The position numbers and the translations under genes were made by a program. Below the pieces are notes generated by a model. It ran no database searches. It had not been told where the DNA came from and worked only from the letters and a program-made list of their open reading frames with translations. Source: Membranipora membranacea (taxonomy: Eukaryota; Bryozoa; Gymnolaemata; Cheilostomatida; Membraniporidae). Taken from it: a stretch of 64,000 bases of DNA. Shown piece by piece: positions 10,821 through 24,786 of the stretch; the stretch's first letter is position 1, and each line of letters begins with the position of its first letter. The DNA lies in NCBI GenBank assembly GCA_914767715.1, contig OU612075.1:6448001-6512000 (forward strand), given 5' to 3'.

Positions 10821-13800
10821 GACTTTGTGTCAAAGGAAATAGAAAAAACAGATTAGTCGACAAGTAAACCCTAACAGTCCAATTCCATTGTCTCGAGGCT
10901 GGGATGACTAAGAGGTGCGGTTCGGTCGGGTCTCGCAGGAAAGGCGCTTGATTGTCGAGGTTGACCACTATTTGTTCCCCGGCCAAACAGCCTCAGATCG
11001 GAAACGCTGGCCTTTAAGTACAAGTTTCAGAGGGCAAACAGTTTAGCAATAACAATAATTATAGTCGGGTTACCATGCTAATCATCTCGTGTTTACCAGA
11101 CTGTTTTTCTCAATTTCATTTCCTGAAATATGACTCCCAAGAACACAGTTTAAAATTCACACTACATTAGTCAGTGTTTTTTTCTTACGAACAATCCAAT
11201 ACCAAATACCGAGAGTTCATGAGAATGTCTTGTTTATCTATTGGTTATTTGGTTGGCTGTGGAGTTGTTGAGGGAGGCAAAGCAAACCACCTTGTTTTCA
11301 AACTTCAAGTGCAAAATATTAAAAAGGTAATTGGCGTTCTAATGGACCTGTATTTATAGTGAATCATAATTAGGTATAAAATAATTATCATAAATAATAA
11401 TCAAGTGGAAAAGCTAGCTTATAACAAGTGTGTGGTCAAATCTATAAGTGTCAAGTTAGCGCCTTGTAGTTGAAGATAGCTGTAGAAGGAGTGGGGATTT
11501 GTTTATAATCTAGAGTTTGATAACTGCTTCCGATATATATCATTATATCAACAAACTGACCCTACTGATTCATCTTTTGAGGATAGTATTTTATTTGGGG
11601 TAATTAGGCGTTAGGTCGTAACTGACACCTGAAGAAAATTGACTGTGAACTCGAAGCAACAGGTAGGGGAGGGGGCAGCGACACCCGCTGATGTGGTGTT
11701 AATTAGACCCAGTGTCCCCCGAAAAAAGAAACTTGTTACAGCTTATCAGGATGGCACGATTAAGCTATCACATTTCCGATACATTCATTGTGACGTCATG
11801 TTAAAACTGCAATAAATAAATAAATATCTTCTAGATCCTGCAGGTCCGATGCTCTTTGTTGCTTTGTGCTTCCTTAGCCTCCTTTCTAACTCATCTACTC
11901 ACATTTCAAGGGCTACCAATGCAATCTCCTCTTATTACACTTTAAGGGGCACCAATGCAACTTTTGATGATACTCTGTATTGCCGCAAATTAGTCTAAGA
12001 CGCGATTTGATCACCATCCCTTACTTCAGCCCCAAATTATAGCCATCCCAAACTGTTTCAGTGCACAACAAGAGATGATTTGTTTGAATACTGCCTGAGG
12101 GCTTGGGTTAGAAAATTTCCAGCCTAGGTTTCAGTCACAGATATACTCGAAGATATATATTTGAAGCTTGGAAATCATTGAATTGCAAGTCATCAAAAAA
12201 GTTAAACGATTGTTTTAATCATTATTAATCCATCCACAAAGTTCCTGCTCCCACCAAATTTTTTATTGAAATTAGTACTCTATGGTATTACCTGGCCTAA
12301 TTGAGTTACGTTACCAAAAACTTGCTTGTCATTTATGACTTGGTTAATATAAAAAATGTTGAATTTAACGGAACTATAGAACAATATTTATCAAAAACTA
12401 CGTCTGTTCGATGTATTGCTTTACCAACGTCATTGTGATCGAAAAATTCGCTAAAGTACCTAATTATCTGAGTACAACAGTAATTTCAAAGATTTATGAC
12501 CTGAAAACAACAGCCAATAAAGTTGTCCTTCTGTGAATCGGTTTTTGTTAAGCAAAGTTTACGACCTCAACAACAAATGGATTAGTTTTAATGTCTTTCC
12601 AAATATATCTTTGAATGAGGCACTTTTTGGCAGGGTCTCCCCTAGCGCAGGTCACAGTATAAGGAAATGGAAGCGTATTGAACGATTTGATTGGGATTTG
12701 GATACTTCAACGATTAACTAGAATATATAATCCCCACTTAACTTTATGATATGATGGTATTTCTGGTGAACCCAAAGCTTTCTAATTTTGGATGCCTGTT
12801 ATAGAATCCGGAAAAAAGCGTACCCAGTTTCAAGGACGATTCTGTTACAGCAAATGGTTTGCTGTATCAAAAACCAAAGCCAACCGCCTTGTAAACTACG
12901 TCATACATGCACGTGTGTTTCTATCATAAAAGTTTCACCGTCTGTAGTTCATAACTACTTTCCATAAAGCTTTTTTCTTCTTCTCATTTAGCTATGTTAT
13001 TCAACATTGATTTCTAGCTACTTCGGTTAGTCAAAACATTTTCTGCTGTGCAATTCGGTAGTATGATGGCACTAAATTTTCTATCCTATATGTGCGACAC
13101 CAATCCATTGACAGTTTAATTAATATTTATTATATCATATTGGTTTCTTGCGGACATCGTGTTAAACACTCACTGGTATCTTTGGCGCAGAGCAAAAAAA
13201 TATGGCAATTATTTTGAATTCATTACCCACTGCCAATCGAGCTAAGGTCTTCCTTGCACGAATTCATGTCATTTTTTACTGACAGCCCTCCGTAATAGAC
13301 AGAACAGCGTGTTATCATTAACCGATCAAAGTTATGCAGGCATAGATATCTGTTCGGTAACAGCGGAGCAGGAAGGGAATGTCACATGCCAAATAGCATC
13401 AAAAAGGTTCTAAATCTGACTACCACTCTCCTTATTAACCATCAGGATGAGGATTCTAATAAAGCAGCTGAGCCCAGTTCCGTTATCCCCAGGTCTTTTT
13501 CTTGGCAAGAGTCTTCTTTTGAGGTGGTGTTCAAGACCTCCACACCACGGCTGTGAGGGTGATAAACCTGGGATATAATATACGGGACAGGAAGTGGGTA
13601 TGGTTGTCAGTCGGTCATGTTCATTTCATCAATTACATATATGTTAATATTATCTGCCAAATTGTTGGCCTAATCCGGAGGATTATACCATCATTGGAGC
13701 TTAGGTTACCTCCGTATGGGTTTTGCCATCTGCCAACTCCATCCCACAGGCAAATATGATTATAATTATAGTTGTGACAAGTGTATGTTTTAATTGGCTA

Positions 13801-14438
13801 TCATAATTTGGTCTTGTGCAAGTATGCACAGGGTTCAATTCCGAAAAAAAAACATCAATATGTGTAACGGCAAGGGTATAATTCCTATCCGAATATTTGT
13901 GTCGAGTAACTTGGAAGTTTTCCATCAGACACATCTGCAGGAAGAGATATTTTTAGACTGTGGTTACCGGCCATGTCTAAACTCATGAAATGTAGTCTGT
14001 ATTATTTTTCGTGATTTAAAACCAGAAGTTGTTCCTCGTGTTGGTGTCCAGTTTGAAAGAGTTTGCAGGAGTCTCAAACAAACTCAACAATAAATAGACA
14101 ACTGGGCATGTGTTCTGTTACCTTTTCCATGTAATGCTCATCAATAAACTCTTAATTGTATTAATCACATCAATACATATACAACAAAAATATGACTGAT
14201 ATAATAATATGACATCACAAGGTTACTTTAAAATAGAGTTGGCAACCAAGTTCTGGCCGAGATTGGAAAATTGGCAGTGCTCTGCGTAGCGTAGGATGAT
14301 CTTGATGAAGCTGGTACCTTGGTCGTGATGTCAGATGTAGTCAAAGTTTGCCTATTTATGTCTTAATTAGTGTCTAGCTCTGCATAAATTAAAATGTACC
14401 TTCAACATGATGGCATCCGGATTGTGGGGTTTTACTCT

Positions 14439-14601
14439 AACAGTTTGTTGGCTTGGCTCTCTTTGATTCGTTTGTGGTACCGGATGATATCATCCTGCTA
14501 TCTTTGGTACTGCGAATAGCTATATTCCAACAGTTTGTTGGCTCAACTTGATTCTTATGCGGTACCGGTTGCTATTATCATGCTATCTTTGGTACTGGTG
14601 T
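14439..14601. repeat. Tandem duplication, period about 90 bp
   Basis: AACAGTTTGTTGGCT begins both copies (14439 and 14529), and TGCTATCTTTGGTACTG ends both. GGTACCGG also occurs at matching positions. Confidence 0.75.
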
Positions 14602-14628
14602 GCTAAATAGAAGAATTTGTCTTACTCT

Positions 14629-14668
14629 CACAAACCGATGAGGAGTATTTATAATCTTTGCACAAACC
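14629..14668 (+). repeat. 17-bp dispersed sequence, copy 2, with 8-bp direct repeats
   Basis: AGTATTTATAATCTTTG lies in a 24-bp insert (14637-14660) flanked by perfect CACAAACC repeats at 14629-14636 and 14661-14668. The arrangement looks like a very small insertion with a target-site duplication. Confidence 0.65.
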
Positions 14669-14843
14669 ACTATCAGTATCAAGGTTATGTGGCTTTGGCC
14701 TTGGCCCCACCCAAAACCCTAACAATAACAAAAATACATAAATGCTGTTGTTCTCTAATTAGAATTAATTACGTTTTTACTCATCAGCCTCCCAAAACAA
14801 TGGTATCAAATTTTACACTTCATTCGACCTGTCAGCATATCAC

Positions 14844-15062
14844 CAGTGCTGTAGTTTAGGAAAGATGGTAGGGGAGGCGAAAACCCTTGAGGGTGTGAAG
14901 TAAATGAGTCCCCAGTCTCCAGTTCATGAGATGAATGGCAAATGGAAGTCCTGATTGAGCTGATTCTGACATGGATTATTCAATTATAACATTTGTAGGC
15001 CACTCTATTCAGCATTCTAGGGGAGGCATAGCATCCCTGCCTCCCCTAGAACTACGGGCCTG
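14844..15062 (+). mobile_element. CAG/CTG-ended non-autonomous element, copy A (219 bp)
   Basis: Starts CAGTGCTGTAGTTTAGG and ends CCTAGAACTACGGGCCTG, which are imperfect inverted repeats. GGTAGGGGAGGC and GCCTCCCCTAG repeat the inversion further in. The interior matches copies B, C and D, including GAGCTGATTCTGAC, TTATTCAATTATA and TAGGCCAC. There is no coding capacity. The CAG...CTG ends suggest a hAT-type or related MITE. Confidence 0.8.
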
Positions 15063-15534
15063 AATTCACTAATGCTTGTTATATCAATTTGTCATCATCG
15101 GTTTTGTGACTAACCTTGCCTACTCATTCTACTTACTCACTTGTACAGCAGCTGTGGTTTTTAAGTTCCAACTAAAACCTCAAACGCCAATTCTCATAAT
15201 TGTTGCTACGATAAAAAATGACCAACCTCACAAGGTCTGGGTTCTAAATTACGCTTTATTTTAATAATGGGCTGTGGTACATTTTGCTGACCACAAAATT
15301 AGTGAAATTGAAATTTTGACATCATGTTATGAATTGGGCTTTATAGCGTTACCTTTCGACCCTCTTGTCGTGGCTGATGCATAAGGTCAGGTGAAAAAAC
15401 TGAGAAAATTGAATAAAATTTTGAACACTGTAGGTGCGTTTCAATTGAGCTTTGTCACTACAAAAGAATTCTAAATACGACCCATTGTATCACTGATGTG
15501 CGCCAAATTTCATGGAAACTCTTTTACATACAAC

Positions 15535-16130
15535 ATGAGTCAAAAGATACCTGCATTCGCAGGTTAGCCGGAAAAACATTTGGCAAATTTGGTTCCTGTA
15601 CATAATCGCTGTTTTGACGTGACATGACTCGATTTATCAAAATAATTGGTAAATTTCTGATAAAACTTAAAATAAAATTTCTACCGAAACCGCAAAACTG
15701 TGGTGTTCTGGTCCCAATACTTTACATAATCGCCATTAAAACTTCACGTTTGCGGTTTATAGCCATGATGGGAGAATCGTGAAAAACTTTTAATCAAATT
15801 TCTGCCGCTGCCGCAGATATTTGACATTTTGGTTTTTTTTCCATACATATCCACCATTATGACTAGACATAACTTGATTTACTGGCTAATAGACTAATGG
15901 GTGCCAGATCTGGAATCTCCATGCTCCATAACATATCATATTCCAGAAGTTATTCCATATAGTGTGTAAAAAAATCTGGAGTTTGGTAGAGATAAATCCG
16001 AAAATTTGATGTCATTGATAGTTCAATGACGATGTGTCATGATCACTATATGAGTTTTTAATTTTAACGCCATGATTGGTAAATAAATTGGGAAAACTTA
16101 CAATACAATTTTTTGCTGATGATTACATTT
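15535..16130. repeat. Degenerate tandem array, unit about 140-150 bp
   Basis: Loosely repeated blocks contain TACATAATCGC, TTTCTACCG/TTTCTGCCG followed by CCGCA, and GACATGACTCGATTTA or a variant. Three to four diverged units are suggested; boundaries are approximate. Confidence 0.4.
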
Positions 16131-18277
16131 GTGTCTATAGGGGCTACTTTGCCTTCCTGCAAAACAATAATAGGTTTTACCTCATCTATTGTATCAGGTT
16201 CATTTTTTGTCGCTTGCAATCGAAAAACTACAATTATTAAGACGGATAAGTGACCTATTAATATTACTATATCCTGTATCTTTTCTCAATTACAAGGTTC
16301 TTCAAGGTTCGACTGGATGACTCATCAAATTCTGTGAACATCAATTAGATAAGACAAGGTACAATGTAGCTCTACACCTTTGATGAGGAAGTCGTACCAT
16401 CAAAAAGTAAATAAATAAGATAAATGTCTGTAAAAAAGAAAGGGTTTATCCGCGGGAATTTTGTTACTAAATGTTTGATGATCTGCCGGTTTTTTCGTTA
16501 CACATGTGCTCAGGGAGGGGTTCTACAAGCTTGGCCAGATAGATTAGGGCTGAGGGCCTTCACTAAGCACTATCATCTGCGACTCGCCTCAAAACGAGCA
16601 CAGTAACACCAATATCGTTCGGGCAGAGTTCATGGATAAGGTTACTTTCTACAAATTTTATCTACCAATTACCCATGCAAAATATGATTTGATGGCAGAT
16701 TTTGACAGATTGAAGCCTTCGCCATGGAATGTCACCTGATTTGAGCTGTCAGACGACACCTCTGTAATATTGGTGGGTGAACCGCAACGCAAAAGAGCAC
16801 TATCACTTTAATGTAATTTTATGTTGACGATGCACGCAACTATGATAAGATGTCTGCTCTTTGGGAATACGCTCTGGCCCCTCTTCAGCTCAGGCAAGGC
16901 CTGTATGCCATTGTCTCCATCAAATTTGGATAGTATTTTCAAAAAGCGCTCGCCTGACAAAAATCATCAAGATTGTTTGGAATGACATCATTAAAGTCCA
17001 TTTCAACTAATTAATATGAATAAAAAAGACAATGGAAAAGGGAATTAAAACTTACGACGACACAAAAAAGTTGATTTCAACATCGAGATAGGTATACTAA
17101 GTCTTTTGTTTTTCACATACCATTAAGGATAATGTCCTTTGAATACAAAGCAGCTTACTCTATAAATTTAATTTATGTCTGTTTTAGACAAAGGAGTTAC
17201 ATGATGTTATAAAATAAAATACCTCGTTGGCAAAGAGGATGACATTAATTTAAACGCCTGGGATTATGTGATAAAAGTCCCTCTATGACAAGCTCAAGGT
17301 TTAGAGAGAGGTGTATAAACAATGTTGAAATGAAGCGCTTTATTCTTATTGGTGGCTTATGGTTTTTCTCTAATCCTGCAACAAAGGCAAATAAGGTTGG
17401 GTTCTATAAAACACAATACATAAAAAAAAGGAATACGTTGGTTTGATTAAGCTGGGGCTTAAGCGTTATAGGAGGTTTTGACTTAGAGCAATTAGCAATT
17501 TGTGTTTGTGGTGGATTATTAAACAAGACGTGGTGCACCTTTTTGCTCATTTGCTCTGAGAACAGTTTAATATGCTCTTTCTACACACCGGGTACAAAAA
17601 AAGATCCTATGAAGAAATGGGCTTACACCCTAAAACTGATATCAAAACATCACAAAAAAACCGCTTCGGATCACTATGACATCAAATATAATACCTTTTG
17701 TTACGCCGAATCATTAGTATGACGCGATATTGCGGGTACAGATTATTTTGGGCGTGAGAGGTTGTGAGTTGTAAAAAGATTTTCGATTGCCTTCACAGAT
17801 TAATCCTAATTCTTATTTGACTCCTAACCCACATGCTATTGACATCTGCCAAGTTTGACATTCATCAAATAATTTTACTGACTTTGCCAGCCTTGCTTCT
17901 GACTAAGCTGCAAGCAGTGGTGACTGGAAACGGCACAACTCCACCTAGCACACCAATGCCTCCCACAACATGACCAGCATTGCTGTGGTTTCCAAACAGC
18001 ATGGAAGCATTTTTACATTTATTCCGAGGGCCCTGTTGTGGTTTTCCTACTCAGTCAGATAATGTGGAAACCTAGCAAGCGCTGGAACATGACTGGGCTT
18101 GCAGAAGCGATCAAATTTCCTGTTTGAAAAGAGCGTCTCATAAAATCATGGGAGCAGGTGGTGATTGGCTATCAATAATCTGTCAAATATAATGAGGTTC
18201 GCTCTTCAGCCGTCAGTACCACAGTGTGCATATATAACAGACCAAGCTCCAGTCACATTAACCCATAGCATACCAGT

Positions 18278-18539
18278 CAGGGGCGTAGTTTAGGAGAAAC
18301 GGTAGGGGAGGCACAAAAAAACTTGAGGGTGTGAAGTAGCACAAGGTTGGATATTGTATGCCCCTCCTGTGGAGTCAATCCCCAGCCTCCTAAGCGGTTT
18401 AACGATAGATAGCATATGGAAGTCCCGAATGAGCTGATTCTGACCGCATGAAATATTCAATTATGGCATTTTTAGGCCACGAAGTTGAGCATTCTAGGGG
18501 AGGCAGAGCGTCCCAGCCTCCCCTAGAACTATGGGCCTG
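18278..18539 (+). mobile_element. CAG/CTG-ended element, copy B (262 bp)
   Basis: Starts CAGGGGCGTAGTTTAGG and ends CTAGAACTATGGGCCTG. CCAGT, extendable to CCAGTCA, occurs directly before and after, a candidate 5-7 bp target-site duplication. It is the longest copy: it carries a segment (CCCCTCCTGTGGAGTC region) lacking in copy A but matched by CCCCTCCTGGAG in copy D. Confidence 0.85.
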
Positions 18540-18776
18540 CCAGTCACAAGCCTGGGTCTGGTGACAGTTGAACGAGGGAAGTGATCTGACAGGTCATACC
18601 ATGATCAGACATGACTGTGTGGGGTTGATGGAATTTCCACTGCCAGAAATTAGCCTAATTTAGTTTCAGTTGTAGGAGTGTTAGTCACTTGTGTGTCATG
18701 GTAATGCCAAGATTGGAAGCTTGCTTGTGATTGTTTGGTATGGCTGCGGCCCTGGCACCTCTTTGATGATGATCAC

Positions 18777-19045
18777 TTTCTGCCCACATGAGGTTCTGAT
18801 ATGAAAAGTGGGCATATATGCTGGACTTTGAAGCATCATTTGATAATTAGTAATAGTGAGTCCGTGACCAGTTTCACTCAATTATTTTAGCATCCTTATG
18901 CTGATAAATCGAAGGCACTGTCTGCCCACATGTCCGCTTTTCATGAGGAAAAGGTACTCTGGACTTGGCGTGTCTCTGCAAATTGAAAAGCTGGCCAGCT
19001 TCCCCATAAGTTATTTTAGTACTTTATGTTGAAACGTAGTGCAGA
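18777..19045. repeat. Diverged tandem duplication, period about 143 bp
   Basis: TCTGCCCACATG, CTGGACTT and TTATTTTAG followed by TTATG.TGA recur in the same order in both halves (about 18777-18919 and 18920-19045). Confidence 0.5.
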
Positions 19046-20419
19046 AAGGCCGCCTATCTGTTTGAGGCTCTCATGATGGTCAATAAGCTTGCATATAGAC
19101 CGGTTGCATAAAATGGCCTCGTCTTACGAGGGGGGCTAGGTTAGATGATCAAACAAATCAGTTAGAATACAGGCGATGTAAAAATATAAAAGAGCCTGCC
19201 GGTTTCGTACAATGTTCTTGCTCCAAAGGGTAGCCAAATGGTTTTATCAAAGAGCCACCCTATGAAGAGATCTAGGGGGAATCTGGCTTTAGAAGATGTT
19301 ATGTGTCATGTACCAGTCTTAACCACACAAACGACTGAGTAAGACAGTTAAATCTGCGCCACATGTAATGTAACCTACTTTGATGACATAATCTCTTGGC
19401 TGGCATCCTTCTCAAAGATTCAATTAGTCATTTTGCAAAAAAAAGGTTATACAATGGATCCCATAAATCGCATGTGTATTGTTTTGCTCCTTTTATGTGG
19501 ATTTATGTTGGGGGTGTTTATGCTTGTCTTGACGTCTGGAAGAAAAGTAATCCCCTATCAGGATGCACTATTTCATTCTCTGCTTTGCTGAAGTGACTCA
19601 ATTCTGCAGCATTGGCATGGGCTTGCATACTCTTCGTCTGATCAATGGTGGTAATTAGCTATAACGCCAGGATTGAAGTCGCCAACCTTACCACATTGAG
19701 ATTAAAAATCCAACGGAAATCTGCTTTTTAATACACTGTAATCATTGTTGAGCCCGGCACTATTTTGTCGAATCTACTTGAGGCCGTGGCCGTGTGGACA
19801 TGTAAGCCTGTAAGAATGTTATTGAAGTTGGATAATCTTGAATTAATTACAAAGGGACCGGATTGGTAACGAAATGACTTGGTAGTGTTTCGATGATATG
19901 CATGTGTGTCTAGATTACCATTCAATAAGGATATTCTGTTGGTGGTCGAGTACCTACACCCTACTAACACCTACAACTTCCATATACAGTGGAAATCACT
20001 TTATTGTAAGCCCTGACTTTGCTATTTGAGGAATCGACTACTTGTATTTACCAGGGTGGCATAAGAGTTCAAGCATGATGGGATGTGGTAAAACCTTGCC
20101 AAGTTTCGGGAATTTTATTGTCACTTTTTTCCCGCAGTCAAATAAACATCTGCATAGAATTAATGCCATGACTAGGCAAGTGAGCTGCTCAACAATAATG
20201 CAGTTGGGAATTCATCGGTCTAATTCCGTCGATGGAAATGATCCATTTGCATATTGTTTCCGTAGGTCTTGTTTCTACAATCAATTTGGTTGTTCTCTAA
20301 TAATCTAGAATGTTTTTGCACGAGCATGCTGATCTTGTGATGTCTGGGATTCCCATTTCTTTAGAAATGCTGATCTATGGGGAGTCCATTGCATCAAAAC
20401 TCGAGGAAGTTTCATGGAT

Positions 20420-20452
20420 TTGGATTTCCCTTTCCTATACTGGGAAATCCAA
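20420..20452. repeat. Perfect 11-bp-stem hairpin
   Basis: TTGGATTTCCC (20420-20430) and GGGAAATCCAA (20442-20452) are exact complements around an 11-base loop. No gene context; function unknown. Confidence 0.6.
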
Positions 20453-22830
20453 TAGTCCTTTCCATCTTCAATAGCTTATTATCATATGTCAGAAATCATG
20501 ACTGTTGACTTTATTGATTATTTAGCGATCAGCAGAATTGAATGAAACTGAAACAAGTGCAACAATGACAAGTGGATTTGTATTCTTTGTTCGGTGACTT
20601 GGCTTGGAATGACCATGGTACAGTGTGCTAACATTGTCAGGAAGGGGAATTTTTTCAAAACATCTGGATTTTACTGGACTGAGAATTCGCACAAAGTTCT
20701 TCCTGGCTGTGCAGCGCGCATTGAAGGAATTTCAAATATTTGCTCACCTAATTCCCTGAAGATTTATCTTGTTATAAAACAGCGTCTGATTATGAATACC
20801 TTTCCTGTGAGTCACAGAGATTTGTCATGCCTTGTGTTGCCGACCGACCAGTCCTGTCCTGCCAAGAGAAGTTATTTCTTTGTATAACAAATTGAGGTCA
20901 ATAACCCAAACTAGAACTAGTAATTTGCATTTTTTCCAAGTTTTTGTTGTTGGTGGCAACTGTTTTTGAGATGCGTACTCCTAGGTAGTCTTGCGTGCTT
21001 GCCTGTTTATTGTCCAAGCATTTAAAGTTGTAAACACCACAGGAAGTTAAGGCTGTTTTTTTGTTTGTTTATTGATTCATTTCATATAAGGTACTGAGTG
21101 ATGCAGATGTATTGATATTTGTTCCGTGGTTCAGTTGGTTGGTAGAGGTAGGTACAAAATAGTGGATGATGACTGTTTTTCCTCAGAAAACATATTGATG
21201 CATTTGTAAAACATGATTCATAGCCAGATGTAGCTTTAGGAGACCATCACCGATGGTCGCATATGTTTTTGATATGGTCTCAGTGATCACTCTATGAGCA
21301 AACAAAGTGGTAGCCTACCACTACCAATACCAGAAAAATCCAGCTCATTAGAAGATTCACAAAAACCTGGTTAGATAAGAAATCAGGAAGGCAACATCAA
21401 AGAGATACCCAATGAAAGAGATAGAAATATGACTCAGAGTGTTGATGTAGTGGTGGTGTCGCAATGTTTAAACTAAACAGTGTATCGGGAGCACCATAAC
21501 AACCAGAGTGTCCTTGACTGATATGGATTGTGATTGACAACTCATTCATTGATATATTGATAATTCATGACTGTACTTCCACTATACTCTGTGTGCACCT
21601 GAGTTATTCATCGTTATGATGCACCATCAAACCCTCTCAAGTCTGAGTTGGTAAAAAAATCTTAGTCAGCAAACTATGAGACTAGAATAAAATTTTGGTC
21701 TTACTGCGCCATGTTCCCTGAACATAAATAGCTATGCCTTCAAAAAAATAGTTTTTGGCCACTTCAATAACGAACATAAATAGCTATGGGAACATCTTTC
21801 AATGTCGAGAAAAAGGTCAGGCCACTTGAAAATATGCAAAACCGCAAATTTGGTATGTGACCAACGTTCAGACACAAACTAATAGCTCTGCAAAGCCACA
21901 AAAACCTTTGTGTATTCAACCTGTCTGGTCAAAGGACTTCAACATAGTACGGGTACACGAGATCAGTGACCAGCAGATCTTTGCTGAGTTGCGCAACATC
22001 TCAGCGATTGACCTGACTCTCAGTAACAGATAAGCAGTATTTGACTGGCAAATGAGTAAATTCCATGTTGTATTAACCCAAACATATCATTTGTGTGGCC
22101 CCTGAACTTGTAGCTAATGCCCTAGCCTTGATCACTTTACAACCTCAAGGAGATTTTCCTAGGATTCCGTAGACATTTAATTCAATGATTAGGCTATCGA
22201 ACTGCAGTTCATTGTTCATTTTTTCCTCATTGAAAGGGCAAATTGAATGAACTCTTATTAATATTCATAAAGGTGTGTGATCTTGAATGAATGTTACATT
22301 ACGTCGAAGTGTAGCCTGTTTTGTAAAGAAATGTTTCTGCGAAATTTGCCTTTGTTTAACATCCACCCTCGCACTTAAAATACAATACAGGTATTTGGAT
22401 TTTCTAAAAGCAACCCTGCATACTCTATGACTATGACTATACTTTATGACCCATTCAAGCTAAAAATAGTGGGTAAATGTTGCACACGATAAGGACTCTA
22501 AAATAGATTAATTTTTGAATGCGGGTCGTGAGTGCGTAAAAGCAAGCAATAATTGTTCCAGAAATATTTCCCCTTTATTTAAATTTAGCTCCCAAAACCA
22601 GGAATTACTATGCTGTGCATTCAAATTTGGTACGAGCATGCGTCAAATGCTCTTATTCTCACAGTTACCATGATAGCAGTGTTGCATTTTTCTTAGATAC
22701 ATCTTGTATCCTTATAATATCCTTATACGGATGATAAAATCTGCATGTCGTGCCTTGCCCTAAGCATGCTCTGACATCCGGAACCATTTCATTCATGAGT
22801 TAAATTACCATTAGGCTTCATTCCTTGTTA

Positions 22831-23100
22831 GGTACAAATTGATGACCCTTACTGATGCTATGCGCAATGCCTTGGTCATCCTATCTTCATAGGGGTTTAT
22901 CAGTAACAGGTACACACATAGCTGATGACCCAAACACCCCCTCATAAGCAAACTTCCTTATAGTACAATTAGGTGACCCCCACACCTGCTAGTATGCTAT
23001 GTACAATGTCGTGGTTAAAATATTTTCTTAGACAATGTAACATGTATCACTGATGAACCAATCTTCCCCCCTCATTACATACTTCCTTAAACTGACATCC
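22831..23100. repeat. Diverged tandem duplication, period about 135 bp
   Basis: Two successive blocks share GGTACAA/AGTACAA, TGATGACCC/AGGTGACCC, TGCTATG..CAATG and CCCCCTCAT....ACTTCCTTA in order. A weaker third partial copy may begin near 23150. Confidence 0.5.
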
Positions 23101-23549
23101 AATAATATCATTGAATACTTCTGAGGTTCTATAAACTTGAGTAAGCGTGTGTGATAATTGATATAGCAGGTCCTACACATCCGAGAATAGCTTGGTCACA
23201 TAACTTATCAGCAATATTATTTGACTCATTTTCATTCATCTATAGACCACTATATACCTGTACTAAGCAGTGCTTGAGTCGATTTTAGAAGAATTGAGAT
23301 AAGAAAAGCGAGTTTGTACCGCTACATGTATCTTATCCAAGGGGAAATAAATAAATCCCCAATCACAATGCTTCAATATCATCTTTAGGTAAGTCATTCG
23401 GCCAATCTAGAACTCCCTTCAATAAACCAATGATATCACATGTACACGAGTATCAGCCCTCACTTCCTTCATCTTTCCGTGTTCATTATGCTGTAATGAG
23501 CCAAGTCTCAAGTAGATATTAAAAATAACTAATAGCCCAAAGGTTCGAG

Positions 23550-23592
23550 AGTAGCACCCACCCCCTCCCATTAAGTGTTGGCATGTGCTACT
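23550..23592. repeat. Hairpin with C-rich loop
   Basis: AGTAGCAC (23550-23557) and GTGCTACT (23585-23592) are exact complements; the loop contains CCACCCCCTCCC. It resembles the other G/C-tract-loop hairpins of the window, but the stem is only 8 bp. Confidence 0.45.
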
Positions 23593-24751
23593 TCGCGTTT
23601 CTTGGGAAGATACGTTCTTTACCATTGGTGTCGATTATCAATATTTTGATGGAATTACAAGCATTATATCCGCCGCCCTGAAAGGAAAACCCAGAATGCA
23701 TAAAGAGCGGCTTGAATTCACACCCTTCAATCTTCACCATCTATTTAAGCACCGGAAACCGCACCATCTACTCCCAGTTAATAACGGTTACAAATTCATT
23801 AATTCTAGTGCTAATCGATGCAGCCGATTTGACTCATAGGGTTTAAGGGCAGGGAGTAAACCAGTGCCCTATATGTAACGGTGTCTCTATAAGACTGCAC
23901 TGGAACTAGAGCAGGATTTGGCTTATGTAACAATGTTTTGGGTGTCAACTGAATTTTTAAACCAGGGTCTGCTGTTTTTCCAGCTACTCGCTCGCCTATA
24001 ATGCTGTCTCCTAAGTGAAATTCTGTTTTCATATGCCTTGTTATTCGCATAGACTAAACATAAAACATGTTTTCATATTTTTCTAATTCACTTTAAAAAG
24101 TCGTTTTTGGATTGGTTCAGTGGTTCAGGGCTAGTAAATGACTTTATATTGGCATGTGTTCTGCTTAATTGTTGTGTCAAGTTGTATCAGCTGATGTATC
24201 AGTGGAGTTGTTACCTGCGTCATACCGAGGAGAAGAATAAGTCTATAGACTTGTACTATACTATGTCTGATTGTTAATTGCCTTTACTGGTTTACCATAG
24301 ATTGTCATGTGGCCAGATCACCACACATATGGCATTATTTAATAGGCTGCATTAACACGGATATAAGATTAAGCTCTTAAATGTGTGTAGCCACTGCAGC
24401 CTATTTTCTGAACTTTTTTATTAAGACTGACGAAATTTAAATCTTAAAATACAGGGTGAAATATGTGTGGAGCTGGATTCGTAGTCGAAATTATCTTGGA
24501 AGTGCTGATGTGAATATTGCGTTTGTATAAGCTTTGGTCATTGTCTTGCAAGTCATTGTCCATCGGCGCAGGTCACGTATTCGTTAGACAGAAATGAAAA
24601 ATAAATCACAATCGCGAACTAGAACATTCTTGGAAATGTCCAATAGTGCAACAAGGGTATGTCCAGTCTTTTCAACGCCGCCCTTATTTGGTTTTATTGC
24701 ATTGTAAAAAACTTCACCACCTTCTTATTATTCCGATTATTCTTATTATTG

Positions 24752-24786
24752 TGGAATTTAAGAACAATAATTGATCTTAAATTCCA
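24752..24786. repeat. Perfect 11-bp-stem hairpin
   Basis: TGGAATTTAAG (24752-24762) and CTTAAATTCCA (24776-24786) pair exactly around a 13-base loop. Confidence 0.6.
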
